DNA of 16,758 nucleotides from Actinomycetota bacterium (GTDB lineage Bacteria; Actinomycetota; Humimicrobiia; Humimicrobiales; Humimicrobiaceae). The notes below the pieces were generated by a model that saw only the letters and a program-made list of their open reading frames with translations, was not told where the DNA came from and ran no database searches. Of this stretch, positions 8,793 through 16,161 are shown piece after piece (the first letter of the stretch is position 1; the number at the start of each line of letters is the position of its first letter). Location: positions 1 through 16,758 of the forward strand of contig VGAU01000010.1 in the NCBI GenBank assembly GCA_016870675.1. Reading direction: 5' to 3'. The position numbers were made by a program, and so were the translations under genes.

Positions 8793-10136
8793 TTACCTTA
8801 ACATGATCTGGCCACCGGTTACCGGAACAACCTGACCCGTTTCATATTTCTGGTTAATTATGTAAAAAATAGCTTTAGCTACATCATTTATCTGGCATCC
8901 CCGTTTCATAGGGACTTTGCTTTCATAGAATTTCCGGACATCCTTTATTGTCCTGGCGCCGGGGACTTTATTGGATTTTAGATACTGGATAAAGAGCCCA
9001 TTTTGGGGATCAGACCAGAGAGGGCCTTCGAAAAAATTCCCAGGGCAGACCGCATTTACTTTAATATTATATTCTATAAGCTCCAGAGCAAAACTCTGGG
9101 TGAGGCCTATCCCGCCAAACTTGCTGCCGGCATAAGTAAAATTCTTCTTGCTTCCCTCAAGACCGGACTTGGAGTTTATCTGGATGATATCTGAAAAGTA
9201 ATCATGATTAAAACGAAATTGAGTTTTCATAGGTTCAGAAGCATACTTAGTGCAGAGAAAGAATGCTGTATAGTTTACTTTAGTGGAAAGCTCAAAACTT
9301 TCCAGATCCATATTCTCCAGACCCCCTGCTTTAAGAACCCCTGCATTACTGATAAAAATATCGATACCCCCATATTCTGCTACAGTCTCCCAAATCATAT
9401 TCTTCACATAATCCTCATTGGTCACATCCACTTCCACAGCTAAAGATTTACCCTGGCCATATTCTTCATTCAATTTTAAAGCATTTTTCCTTGCCATATC
9501 TGCATTTAAATCTGCCAGGATGACATTAGCTCCCTCTTCTGCCAGGGACTGCGCAATACCTTTACCAAATCCCTGAGCGGCACCGGTTACAATGGAAATT
9601 TTTTCCGATAAGCCCTTCCCCCCCGTTTGAAGCCCGGTAACCACTTTGCCATAGTTTTGAGAAAGACAGCTCTCAATTTCTGTAAAATTGATTTTATTAT
9701 TAAGTGAACTATAATTCTTGACTTTCACCAGGTCCAGAAAAAGAGCCATCCGCCTGTCAGCTGCTGCTTTTGTTTCTCCCCAGGCAAAAACACCAGTCCC
9801 CTGGATAGCGATGATATTTACATCCGTCCGCCTTTTTAATTCTTCTTTAATTACCCTGTATTGTTCATCCATATCTTTACATTTAACTATGTAAGCAGGG
9901 ATTAGTATTTTATTCAGTGTCTTACTATTTTTTACTGGTGAAAAGATAGAAAAGAATTCCTCCCCGTCCTCTATATACCGGGAAACCAGATCATTAGTTT
10001 TAAAGACTACAATCGAAGCCTCATTTTTTCTTAACAACATCCTTAAAGCCGGAGCTATCCTTATAACATCCTCCCGGCAGCAAAAAACCGGCCTAAAGGA
10101 AATTTTATCCTTAATCTCATCCATTACAGTACTCAT
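8793..10136 (-). CDS. Short-chain dehydrogenase with aldolase-derived N-terminal domain (sorbitol-6-phosphate dehydrogenase-like)
   Basis: A 447-residue protein in two parts. Residues about 178-447 are a complete SDR: the cofactor motif TGAAQGFGKG from 184, NAG at 264-266, Ser322, and catalytic YAGSK with Tyr335 and Lys339. Its C-terminal stretch (VPMKRGC, then TGQ and VTGGQ) resembles sorbitol-6-phosphate 2-dehydrogenase (SrlD). Residues about 13-170 match the C-terminal part of RhaD-type class II aldolases: IAIQGTGVFAWGE at 109-121 parallels IAVKMTGVFAIGS at 303-315 of the aldolase in this operon. No metal-binding histidine motifs of the aldolase are present, so this part cannot be an aldolase. 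It looks like a bifunctional aldolase/dehydrogenase that lost its catalytic aldolase half. It is ATGA-coupled to the upstream deoR gene. Probable role is NAD(P)-linked oxidoreduction of a sugar phosphate or lactaldehyde. Confidence 0.87.
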   Translation of the reverse strand: MSTVMDEIKDKISFRPVFCCREDVIRIAPALRMLLRKNEASIVVFKTNDLVSRYIEDGEEFFSIFSPVKNSKTLNKILIPAYIVKCKDMDEQYRVIKEELKRRTDVNIIAIQGTGVFAWGETKAAADRRMALFLDLVKVKNYSSLNNKINFTEIESCLSQNYGKVVTGLQTGGKGLSEKISIVTGAAQGFGKGIAQSLAEEGANVILADLNADMARKNALKLNEEYGQGKSLAVEVDVTNEDYVKNMIWETVAEYGGIDIFISNAGVLKAGGLENMDLESFELSTKVNYTAFFLCTKYASEPMKTQFRFNHDYFSDIIQINSKSGLEGSKKNFTYAGSKFGGIGLTQSFALELIEYNIKVNAVCPGNFFEGPLWSDPQNGLFIQYLKSNKVPGARTIKDVRKFYESKVPMKRGCQINDVAKAIFYIINQKYETGQVVPVTGGQIMLR

Positions 10137-10903
10137 AGTATTTTCCCTTCAAAAAGATTTAAAATATAGGGATTTTCAACATCATCAGTCACAATGGTGT
10201 CTATAGCATCCAGATTACAAACCTTAGCCCCTCCGTGTATATGAACCTTTGAAGAATCAAAAAGGAGGATTTTTTTATTACTATGTTCAATACCGGCACT
10301 GGCAACTGCTGCTGCCTCTTCATCCGAGCAGTAGATACCTTTATTCTCAATAATCGAGTCTGCGGAAAAAAAAGCAATATTAAAATGAAATTGGTTTATA
10401 ACAGATATTGCTTCAGGGCCAACCAGTGTACGGTTCAGCGGGTTTATTCTTCCCCCTGTGAGAACCACCTGGATGTTTTTATTTTTCTGTAAATTGAGAA
10501 AGGTATCAATTCCTGAGGTTACAATCCGGACATTATCAGGAAAGATATGTTCAGATAAAAAATAGCTGGTTGAGGAAGCATCCAGAAAGATATACATATC
10601 CGATTTGATTAATGAAATAGCTTTTTTTGCAATTTTCTTTTTTCTATCAGATTGAATAAGCAGCCTTTTATCATGGCCATAATTTGCCAGATCAAAATTC
10701 TTAAGCGTAGCTCCTCCATGTACCCTGTTTAAAAGACCTTTATTTTCCAGTTCAACCAGGTCTCTTTGAATTGTAATCCTTGAGCAGTAAAGGTGATTTT
10801 CTAATTCCTTCAAGGTAATTGATGCTTTCTCTGGTAAAAGATTGAGTATAGTCCTATGCCTTTCAGTTTTTGATAGATTATTCTGACTATTATTTTCTTC
10901 CAT
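10133..10903 (-). CDS. DeoR-family transcriptional regulator, first gene of the operon
   Basis: A 256-residue DeoR-type protein. The N-terminal winged helix-turn-helix (about 13-70) contains LKELENHLYCSRITIQRDL and the family signature RVHGGA near 58-63. The C-terminal effector domain (about 80-235) has FLDASSTS, LTGGRINP, and the GIYCSDEEAAAV and DSSKVH stretches typical of the DeoR C-terminal sensor. Members usually repress sugar catabolic operons and respond to a phosphorylated sugar. Being the leader gene, and overlapping the SDR start by four bases, it probably regulates its own operon. Candidate operators are the TCATATA/TATATGA repeats at 10919-11087. No clear ribosome site precedes ATG 10903, so the exact start is less certain than the identity. 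Confidence 0.9.
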   Translation of the reverse strand: MEENNSQNNLSKTERHRTILNLLPEKASITLKELENHLYCSRITIQRDLVELENKGLLNRVHGGATLKNFDLANYGHDKRLLIQSDRKKKIAKKAISLIKSDMYIFLDASSTSYFLSEHIFPDNVRIVTSGIDTFLNLQKNKNIQVVLTGGRINPLNRTLVGPEAISVINQFHFNIAFFSADSIIENKGIYCSDEEAAAVASAGIEHSNKKILLFDSSKVHIHGGAKVCNLDAIDTIVTDDVENPYILNLFEGKIL

Positions 10904-11217
10904 TTGTTTATTAATATATCATATATATCATTATATTTCAAGATACTATTTCATTTTATATCATATTAATTATGGAAAATCCCTTCTTATGGATGAATAA
11001 GAGAAATTTATCTCACCCTGATATCTCATATAAAAATCTATATGAAATGCAGTATGGAGCTTCTGCAGGATTGCGCTTTATATGAAAATAATATCAGTGG
11101 AAGGGTTACTTGTGAAAAGTAATTCAATTATAAGTACCAGGATTTTAGATTATCAGTAAAACTATCATACATTTATTCTAAAAGGCAAATTAACTATAAA
11201 ATTCTATAATTAAATTT
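10904..11217. other. 314-base AT-rich intergenic region, operon control region
   Basis: This spacer separates the end of rhaB from the start of deoR; both are read leftward. I see no gene in it on either strand. It must hold the promoter of the long operon unless transcription reads through from rhaB, but no convincing -35/-10 pair at normal spacing stands out on the minus strand. The left part is almost pure A/T with repeated ATATCAT elements. No strong rho-independent terminator (GC stem followed by a T run on the minus strand) is visible after rhaB, so read-through is possible. Confidence 0.6.
10919..11087. promoter_or_regulatory. Repeated TCATATA / TATATGA motifs, candidate DeoR operators
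   Basis: On the plus strand TCATATA occurs at 10919-10925 and 11026-11032, and TCATATT at 10961-10967. The inverted form TATATGA occurs at 11039-11045 and 11079-11085. The copies at 11026 and 11039 form a perfect 7-base inverted repeat around a 6-base spacer. The two TATATGAAA copies (11039-11047 and 11079-11087) are exactly 40 bases apart, close to four helical turns, placing them on the same DNA face. I saw no TCATATA copy in front of rhaA. The operator role is inferred from position; AT-rich DNA can produce such matches by chance. Confidence 0.4.
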
Positions 11218-12699
11218 TTATAATATTTTTAAATACCTGCTATATTCTTCACTCCATCTGTCTCTATCTTTGGGCTCATAGCTTATAACTTTAGATGAAG
11301 CCAATGATATCTTCCTTCCCTCATCCAAAGTCTTTATCTCGCCTGATGCTTTAAGCTGCATAAGTAAGTTTCCAACCGATGTGGTTTCAGTTGGGCCAGC
11401 TATAGCTTGAATTCCTGCAGCATCAGCAGTCCACTGACATAGGAGTTTATTTTGAGTTCCTCCACCCACAAGATGGAGAAGTTCTATTTTTTTGCCTGTT
11501 AGCTTTTCCAATTTATTAAGATCATATTTAAACTTCATTGCAAGACTCTCATAAATACACCTTGAAATCTCACCTATACTTTCTGGAACACTCTGACCTT
11601 TCTCTTTACAATATTTACTTATTGCTTCAGGCATATCTACTTGAGGTTGAGTAAAAATAGGGTCATCAACATTAATAAATGATTTAAAGGGTTCAGCAGT
11701 AGTAGACAATTTAACTATTTCATCCCAGGATATGGGCCTACTGCTATCTTTAATCCATTTTTCTCTACACTGTTGAATTATCCAGAGTCCAGTTATATTT
11801 TTAACAAATAAATTTAGTCCTTCCACTCCACCTTCATTTGAAAAACCAGCACTTAAAGCCTGGTCATTTATTATAGGACTTTCTGTCTCCTTGCCAATTA
11901 TGCACCAGGTCCCCATACTTATAAATGCCCAATTCTTATTTTTGCCTACTACAGGTATACCGGCAACTGCTGAAGGTGTATCATGTGCCGCAGGGGCTAT
12001 TACTGGTATAGTTTCTATTTCTAATTCACTGCATACCTTATTTGAAATATTATCAATTCCTTCCCCTGGTTTAATGATCTCAGGAAATATATCTCTAGGA
12101 AGATTCAACTTATCAAATATTCTATCTTCCCATCTACCTTCTTTTTGGTTATACATTATGCTGGTTGTAATTCTGGTATACTCATTATAGACTCTGCCAG
12201 TTAAAAAATAGTTAAATATATCAGGCATAGTTAGAAATCTATCCCCATTTACAAATTCTGGAGCATTCTGCAGTTTTAAAGAATATAAATGAAATAAGTC
12301 AAATATAGTTGTAATTGTAGCACCAGTAAGCTCAAATAATTCTCTTCTGGAAATAATTTTATATAGGCTACGAGCATCAACTTTTCTTTTTTCATCTCGG
12401 TAGTGAACAGGATTTGAAATAAGTTTTCCATTGCTGTCAATAAACCCAAAATCAGCTCCCCAGGTATCAAGTGCCATAGATGTTATATTCTTGTATTTTT
12501 TCACTGAAGATTGAATTCCAATCATTAATTCCGAGTAAAGCCTGAGTATGTCCCAGTAGAGAGTCCCTGCTGCATACACAGGTCTATTATCGAATCTGTG
12601 AGTTATTTCTATATCAAATTTGTTACCATCAAATCTTGCTATTGCGGAACGCCCATTACTTGCTCCAAAGTCAAAAATTAGGTAGTTTTTGGAAACCAT
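11218..12699 (-). CDS. rhaB: Rhamnulokinase
   Basis: FGGY-family sugar kinase, 493 residues, the normal length for RhaB. The N-terminal phosphate-binding loop is FDFGASNGRSAI (9-20). LDTWGADFG (77-85) and HYRDEKR (99-105) are typical of rhamnulokinases. The catalytic Asp240 sits in PAAHDTPSAV, and the second nucleotide-binding region has SMGTWCIIG (261-269) and LHLVGGGTQNK in the C-terminal lobe. It phosphorylates L-rhamnulose to L-rhamnulose-1-phosphate with ATP in the cytoplasm. The start ATG has GGAG five bases upstream. It lies 88 bases after rhaA, probably in one transcript. Codons are clearly AT-richer than in the operon to the left. Confidence 0.95.
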   Translation of the reverse strand: MVSKNYLIFDFGASNGRSAIARFDGNKFDIEITHRFDNRPVYAAGTLYWDILRLYSELMIGIQSSVKKYKNITSMALDTWGADFGFIDSNGKLISNPVHYRDEKRKVDARSLYKIISRRELFELTGATITTIFDLFHLYSLKLQNAPEFVNGDRFLTMPDIFNYFLTGRVYNEYTRITTSIMYNQKEGRWEDRIFDKLNLPRDIFPEIIKPGEGIDNISNKVCSELEIETIPVIAPAAHDTPSAVAGIPVVGKNKNWAFISMGTWCIIGKETESPIINDQALSAGFSNEGGVEGLNLFVKNITGLWIIQQCREKWIKDSSRPISWDEIVKLSTTAEPFKSFINVDDPIFTQPQVDMPEAISKYCKEKGQSVPESIGEISRCIYESLAMKFKYDLNKLEKLTGKKIELLHLVGGGTQNKLLCQWTADAAGIQAIAGPTETTSVGNLLMQLKASGEIKTLDEGRKISLASSKVISYEPKDRDRWSEEYSRYLKIL

Positions 12700-12746
12700 A
12701 AATACTCCAGACTATTAATTCATCTGAATTGATTTATAAAAATTAC

Positions 12747-12764
12747 TAATAATAATTATTATTA
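12747..12764. repeat. 18-base AT-only palindrome in the rhaA-rhaB spacer
   Basis: TAATAATAATTATTATTA is a perfect palindrome made of TAA/TTA triplets, in the 88-base gap between rhaA and rhaB. It could form a weak hairpin in the transcript or be a binding site. Because it is a simple triplet repeat in an AT-rich spacer it may have no function. Confidence 0.45.
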
Positions 12765-12787
12765 TATATTATCTACATTTGAATAGA

Positions 12788-14050
12788 TTATCTCTTTGAT
12801 GTCACTTCTTTTTCATATTTTAAAACTTCATCAATCCATTCCATATCATTTGGAACTCCCATAGAATCGCAGTAGTAGTTCCAAATTGCACCAAATGGCA
12901 TAGATTTTAAAGTCTCCAAAAACCCAAGCCTTGCAAATAAGTTGTCACTTTCTTCATAACTTTTAAGGATATGGGTTGGCTCAAGCAGTGCAATAAGCAG
13001 TGATTTTAGTACTGCTCTTGCACCAATAACCCAGGCACCTATTCTATTAATAGAACCATCAAAAAAATCTGTAGCTATATATACTTTAGAAAGTGCATCT
13101 GCTCTTATAATTTCAGCCATAATGGCTATAAGTTCTTCTGTTAATATTGGCACATGATCACTATCCCATCTAACACCTCTGCTTATATGAAGTAGAATCC
13201 CTCTTATAAAAGGAAAAAGTGCTGACAATTTATCTGAGACGATCTCTGTTGGATGGTAATGTCCTGTATCAAAAGTAATAAGCTTATCTTTTTTTACAGC
13301 ATAGCTTAAATAAAATTCATGTGACCCTACAACATAGCTTTCTGATCCTATACCAAACAGCTTACATTCAAGTGCATCTAGCATATTATCTTCTGGATAA
13401 TCTACTGTAAATATCTCATCTAGAGATTTTCTTAAAATCTCTCTATGCTCTAACCTACTTACCGTTAAGTCTTTAGACCCATCAGGAATCCATATATTCA
13501 TAATACAGGGGATCTTTAGCTCTCTTCCAATATAATTAGAAATTTCTCTACATTTTTTAACATGCTCAATCCAGAATCTTCTTACTTTTTCATCCTTACT
13601 TGATAAAGTATATCCACTAATTGCCAAGGGATGAGAAAATAGTGTTGAGTTAAAATCTATACCAACATTAAGCTTTTTCGCCCAGTCTATCCAACTAGAA
13701 AAATGCTCTGGTAAAATTTCATTTCTATTAACTGCTTTCCCTTTAAAATCACCATATATTGCATGAAGATTTAATTTCTTTTTTCCGGGTATTAGAGAGA
13801 AGGCTTTTTTAATATCCAATCTAAGTTCATCTATATTTCTCGCTTTTCCAGGGTAGCTTCCAGTAGATAGTATGCCGCCTCCTGAAAGAATAGCACCATG
13901 GCTTTCAAATCCTCCTACATCATCACCTTGCCAGCAGTGAATAGAAATAGGAATATCTTTTAATTTACTTAGCACATAATCTGTATCTATTCCATATTTC
14001 GTATACTGCTTTCTTGCCAGTTCATATGCTTCTTTTATTTTTGTATTCAT
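12788..14050 (-). CDS. rhaA: L-rhamnose isomerase
   Basis: A 420-residue TIM-barrel isomerase converting L-rhamnose to L-rhamnulose, of the E. coli RhaA type. Landmarks are ISIHCWQGDDVGGFE near the N-terminus, LNLHAIYGDF, SHPLAISGYTLS, MNIWIPDG, and FGIGSESYVVGS. The metal-site residues are His264 in DTGHYHPTE and Asp296/Asp298 in RWDSDHVP, counting from the chosen start. Length matches E. coli RhaA (419) almost exactly. The chosen start is ATG 14050, because AGGA lies five bases upstream and the protein then begins MNTKIKEAYELA like its relatives. An in-frame TTG at 14092 would add 14 unneeded residues. First gene of the rhaA-rhaB unit; the spacer upstream shows no convincing promoter by eye. 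Confidence 0.95.
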   Translation of the reverse strand: MNTKIKEAYELARKQYTKYGIDTDYVLSKLKDIPISIHCWQGDDVGGFESHGAILSGGGILSTGSYPGKARNIDELRLDIKKAFSLIPGKKKLNLHAIYGDFKGKAVNRNEILPEHFSSWIDWAKKLNVGIDFNSTLFSHPLAISGYTLSSKDEKVRRFWIEHVKKCREISNYIGRELKIPCIMNIWIPDGSKDLTVSRLEHREILRKSLDEIFTVDYPEDNMLDALECKLFGIGSESYVVGSHEFYLSYAVKKDKLITFDTGHYHPTEIVSDKLSALFPFIRGILLHISRGVRWDSDHVPILTEELIAIMAEIIRADALSKVYIATDFFDGSINRIGAWVIGARAVLKSLLIALLEPTHILKSYEESDNLFARLGFLETLKSMPFGAIWNYYCDSMGVPNDMEWIDEVLKYEKEVTSKR

Positions 14051-14330
14051 CTTTATCCTACTAATATTTCTCTTATTTATACTTACACCCAATCATTTCT
14101 TAAGATAAGCTTTATTAGAACTATCTTTTGAAAATATTTTTATAAATGTAAAAACTCACTTCCATATTATAAAAAACTTCAAACTTATTTTCCATCACAA
14201 TACTCAATCACTGCTTCACCTAGATAAAAGCCCAGTATTTTTCTAGATACAAACTTCTTTAATATCTTTTAAAATAATTTTAACTTTGCCTATTACACCT
14301 GATTTTTCTTTTCTTTTTTCAATTATTTTC
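14051..14330. other. AT-rich region upstream of rhaA with possible gene debris
   Basis: No intact gene. It should contain the rhaA promoter; on the minus strand a TATAAT lies near 14171-14166 but its upstream -35 partner is poor. On the same strand two short open stretches in different frames (about 14330-14243 and 14268-14185) read like two pieces of one lysine-rich protein tail joined by a frameshift, the second containing GFYLGEAVIEYCDGK before its stop. This could be a decayed gene end or chance in A-rich sequence. Confidence 0.35.
14056..14059 (-). promoter_or_regulatory. Ribosome binding site of rhaA
   Basis: AGGA on the minus strand, five bases before ATG 14050. It supports this start over the upstream in-frame TTG at 14092. 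Confidence 0.6.
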
Positions 14331-14714
14331 TTAGGTGCATTTCTAACACAAGCTGATATTGCGATAATATTTTGCATAAGCCAGTATAAAGTATCCTATC
14401 TTGTAAGACGTTATCAGGAAAGCATAGGCAAGATAATCCCGCTTCGCGGGTTTGTGCATGATATAGGAAGATCTATTACCCATAAGGTAAAAATTATAGA
14501 TATGCATGCTAAAGGTTACAGCACAAAAGATATCGCAAGATCTATGTCCCGTGCTCCAACATCTGTTGATAGATATATCAGAGATTTTGAAAGGGTAAAA
14601 ATGCTTAACTTAAAAGGAATGAGCCAAAGTGAGATTAGCTATATTACTTCACTGTCTGAGTCCCTTGTTATCGAATATATCAAAATTATCAAAGAACAAA
14701 TGTTAAAAAATTAA
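14286..14714 (+). pseudogene. DUF1670-like helix-turn-helix protein, 5'-truncated remnant
   Basis: An open frame whose first possible start is a TTG without ribosome site. Recognisable protein sequence begins only near 14331 (GAFLTQADIAIIF) and runs to a stop at 14714. It shows a first helix-turn-helix (ADIAIIFCISQYKVSYLVR), then PLRGFVHDIG and THKVKIIDMHAKGYSTKDIAR, and a second helix-turn-helix ending in SVDRYIRDFERVK, a pattern I associate with the C-terminal part of DUF1670 proteins. The N-terminal part of the family is absent, and the preceding in-frame residues are a low-complexity Ile/Phe/Ser run. DUF1670 function is unknown; the tandem HTH suggests DNA binding. Located between divergent neighbours, it looks like debris from an insertion rather than a working rhamnose regulator. 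Family call moderately sure. Confidence 0.6.
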
Positions 14715-14735
14715 CAAATACGTTATATTTATTAA

Positions 14736-14756
14736 TGACCTGGGGTCAATTGACCC
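14736..14756. repeat. Perfect 14-base palindrome overlapping a second inverted repeat
   Basis: GGGTCAATTGACCC at 14743-14756 is a perfect palindrome. The flanking TGACC at 14736-14740 also pairs with GGTCA at 14744-14748 across a 3-base spacer, so TGACC/GGTCA occurs three times within 21 bases. It lies 22 bases after the stop of the DUF1670 remnant. It is GC-rich against an AT-rich background. It could be an operator, or the end or target site of a mobile element linked to the remnant. Confidence 0.65.
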
Positions 14757-14841
14757 TATTAGAATTTAAACAAAGATGAGAAATTAGTTAAAAATATATC
14801 AATTAGATATTTTTAATTCATTTTTATAAAATAATTGATTT

Positions 14842-14870
14842 CAATAGCCTTTATTTTATCAAAACTATTG
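14842..14870. promoter_or_regulatory. Inverted repeat CAATAG-N17-CTATTG at the MFS promoter
   Basis: CAATAG at 14842-14847 and CTATTG at 14865-14870 are inverted copies. The right arm overlaps the putative -35 box of the transporter promoter, a usual place for a repressor or activator site. Six-base arms may be chance. Confidence 0.3.
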
Positions 14871-14896
14871 CAAAAAAATACACTTTTTTATATTTT
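14868..14896 (+). promoter_or_regulatory. Probable sigma-70-type promoter of the MFS gene
   Basis: TTGCAA (14868-14873), a 17-base spacer, then TATTTT (14891-14896). Spacing is ideal and each box matches four or five of six consensus bases. It would start transcription near 14903, about 30 bases before the ribosome site of the transporter. Confidence 0.5.
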
Positions 14897-14931
14897 GTGA
14901 ATCAGTGCTAAATTTTATTGTCCTTAGAAAT

Positions 14932-14936
14932 AGGAG
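14932..14936 (+). promoter_or_regulatory. Ribosome binding site of the MFS gene
   Basis: AGGAG, eight bases before GTG 14945. It selects this GTG over the in-frame TTG at 14918, which has no ribosome site. Confidence 0.7.
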
Positions 14937-14944
14937 TAGTAAGG

Positions 14945-16141
14945 GTGCATATAAAGACTAAAAGACAAACTCTTATGACATTTTATTTTATTTTTATCCT
15001 TTTCGGATTATCAGTCATAACAGTTGATCCACTAATACCTGTTATCGCAGAGCAAATACAGGTAGGTTTTGATAAGATTGGTATTGCTTTATTTATAGGT
15101 TCCATTGCCACTTTAATATCAAATTTTATTGCTGGAAGGCTTTCTGACATAATGGACATAAAGAAATTGGTACTTTTTGGGTTAAGCCTTCTTTTACTAG
15201 GTTTTGCATTATTCGGTACTTACCTCAATTATATAATCTTTGTAATGATAATAATCTTACTCAGGATGGGTTTTGGTACTATAGATACCACATTACATTC
15301 CTTCTCTTCTAAACTTTTTAGAAAAGACACCAGCCGAATTTTTTTAAACATTGATATTAGCTGGTATGCCGGTGCATCTGTGGGACCATTGTTAATAAGT
15401 ATAGTCCTTTATTTCAACATTGAGCCCAGATACCTGTTTTTCATTATAGCTTTTGTTTATGCAGTATCCGCCATTATTTTTTACCTTATCTGTCCCAAGA
15501 AAAAAATTCAAGACAATAAATCACCTTTGGGAGAAAATATAATTCCATCTGGAAAAAAGGGCTTAACCTCAATAAAAGATCCTACCATTATCATCGGAAG
15601 CTTGATCCTGTTTTTCTATATGGGTTCCATAATGGGCTTATCTTCCTGGCTTACTACATATTTTCTAGGCTTTGGTATAAGAGTAGCATACGGATCTGCT
15701 ATTCTATCTCTGTACTGGTTTTTATCCATCCTGGGAATAGTCATTGCCGGTAGGCTTCTTACCAGAGTAAAGGAAATAACCATTCTCTTTTTTGGATGCC
15801 TGATAGGTACTCTCTGTCTTTGTATATTTAGTTTTATTCCGAATGTTTTTGCAAAAATCACAGTACTGACCATCCAATCTATATTCTTTGCTGGAATTTT
15901 TCCTTTGACTACTGCCATATCCGCCCAAAGAGATCCGGAGAATTCGGGAACTATACTTGGATTTATTATAGCATTAGCTTTTGCCGGATCCATAGTCTTT
16001 CAGCCAATTTATGGTTATGTAGCTGAATATTTCGGAAAAAACTATATAGCATATGTGGCTTTAGCCGGAGCTTTAATCGGGTTAGTATTTACCTTTATAC
16101 TATTTAGAATTTTTCATCAAAATAACTCTGGTAACATTTAA
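14945..16141 (+). CDS. MFS transporter, 12 membrane helices
   Basis: A 398-residue membrane protein of the major facilitator superfamily. Twelve hydrophobic segments can be counted in two groups of six, separated by a charged central loop (PKKKIQDNKSPLGEN and following). The loop between helices 2 and 3 has GRLSDIMDIKK, the family motif A. The start is GTG with AGGAG eight bases upstream, giving HIKTKRQTLMTF before helix 1. It has its own promoter and reads away from rhaA. By position it might import L-rhamnose or a related sugar, or export something. It is not the RhaT (drug/metabolite superfamily) carrier of E. coli, and sequence features visible by eye do not tell the substrate. The gene ends about 20 bases before the broken transposase. 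Confidence 0.88.
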   Translation: MHIKTKRQTLMTFYFIFILFGLSVITVDPLIPVIAEQIQVGFDKIGIALFIGSIATLISNFIAGRLSDIMDIKKLVLFGLSLLLLGFALFGTYLNYIIFVMIIILLRMGFGTIDTTLHSFSSKLFRKDTSRIFLNIDISWYAGASVGPLLISIVLYFNIEPRYLFFIIAFVYAVSAIIFYLICPKKKIQDNKSPLGENIIPSGKKGLTSIKDPTIIIGSLILFFYMGSIMGLSSWLTTYFLGFGIRVAYGSAILSLYWFLSILGIVIAGRLLTRVKEITILFFGCLIGTLCLCIFSFIPNVFAKITVLTIQSIFFAGIFPLTTAISAQRDPENSGTILGFIIALAFAGSIVFQPIYGYVAEYFGKNYIAYVALAGALIGLVFTFILFRIFHQNNSGNI

Positions 16142-16161
16142 AAATTAGATAAACTACAAAG

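Noticed and set aside
11001..11014. GAGA-N6-TCTC small hairpin after rhaB as a terminator
   Set aside because: Four-base stem and no T run following on the minus strand; too weak.
14051..14092. Longer rhaA using TTG at 14092
   Set aside because: The added 14 residues do not resemble RhaA proteins, and AGGA is placed correctly for ATG 14050.
14286..14714. DUF1670-like frame as a working rhamnose regulator
   Set aside because: No proper start or ribosome site, N-terminal part missing, and it resembles neither AraC-type RhaS/RhaR nor DeoR/LacI regulators.
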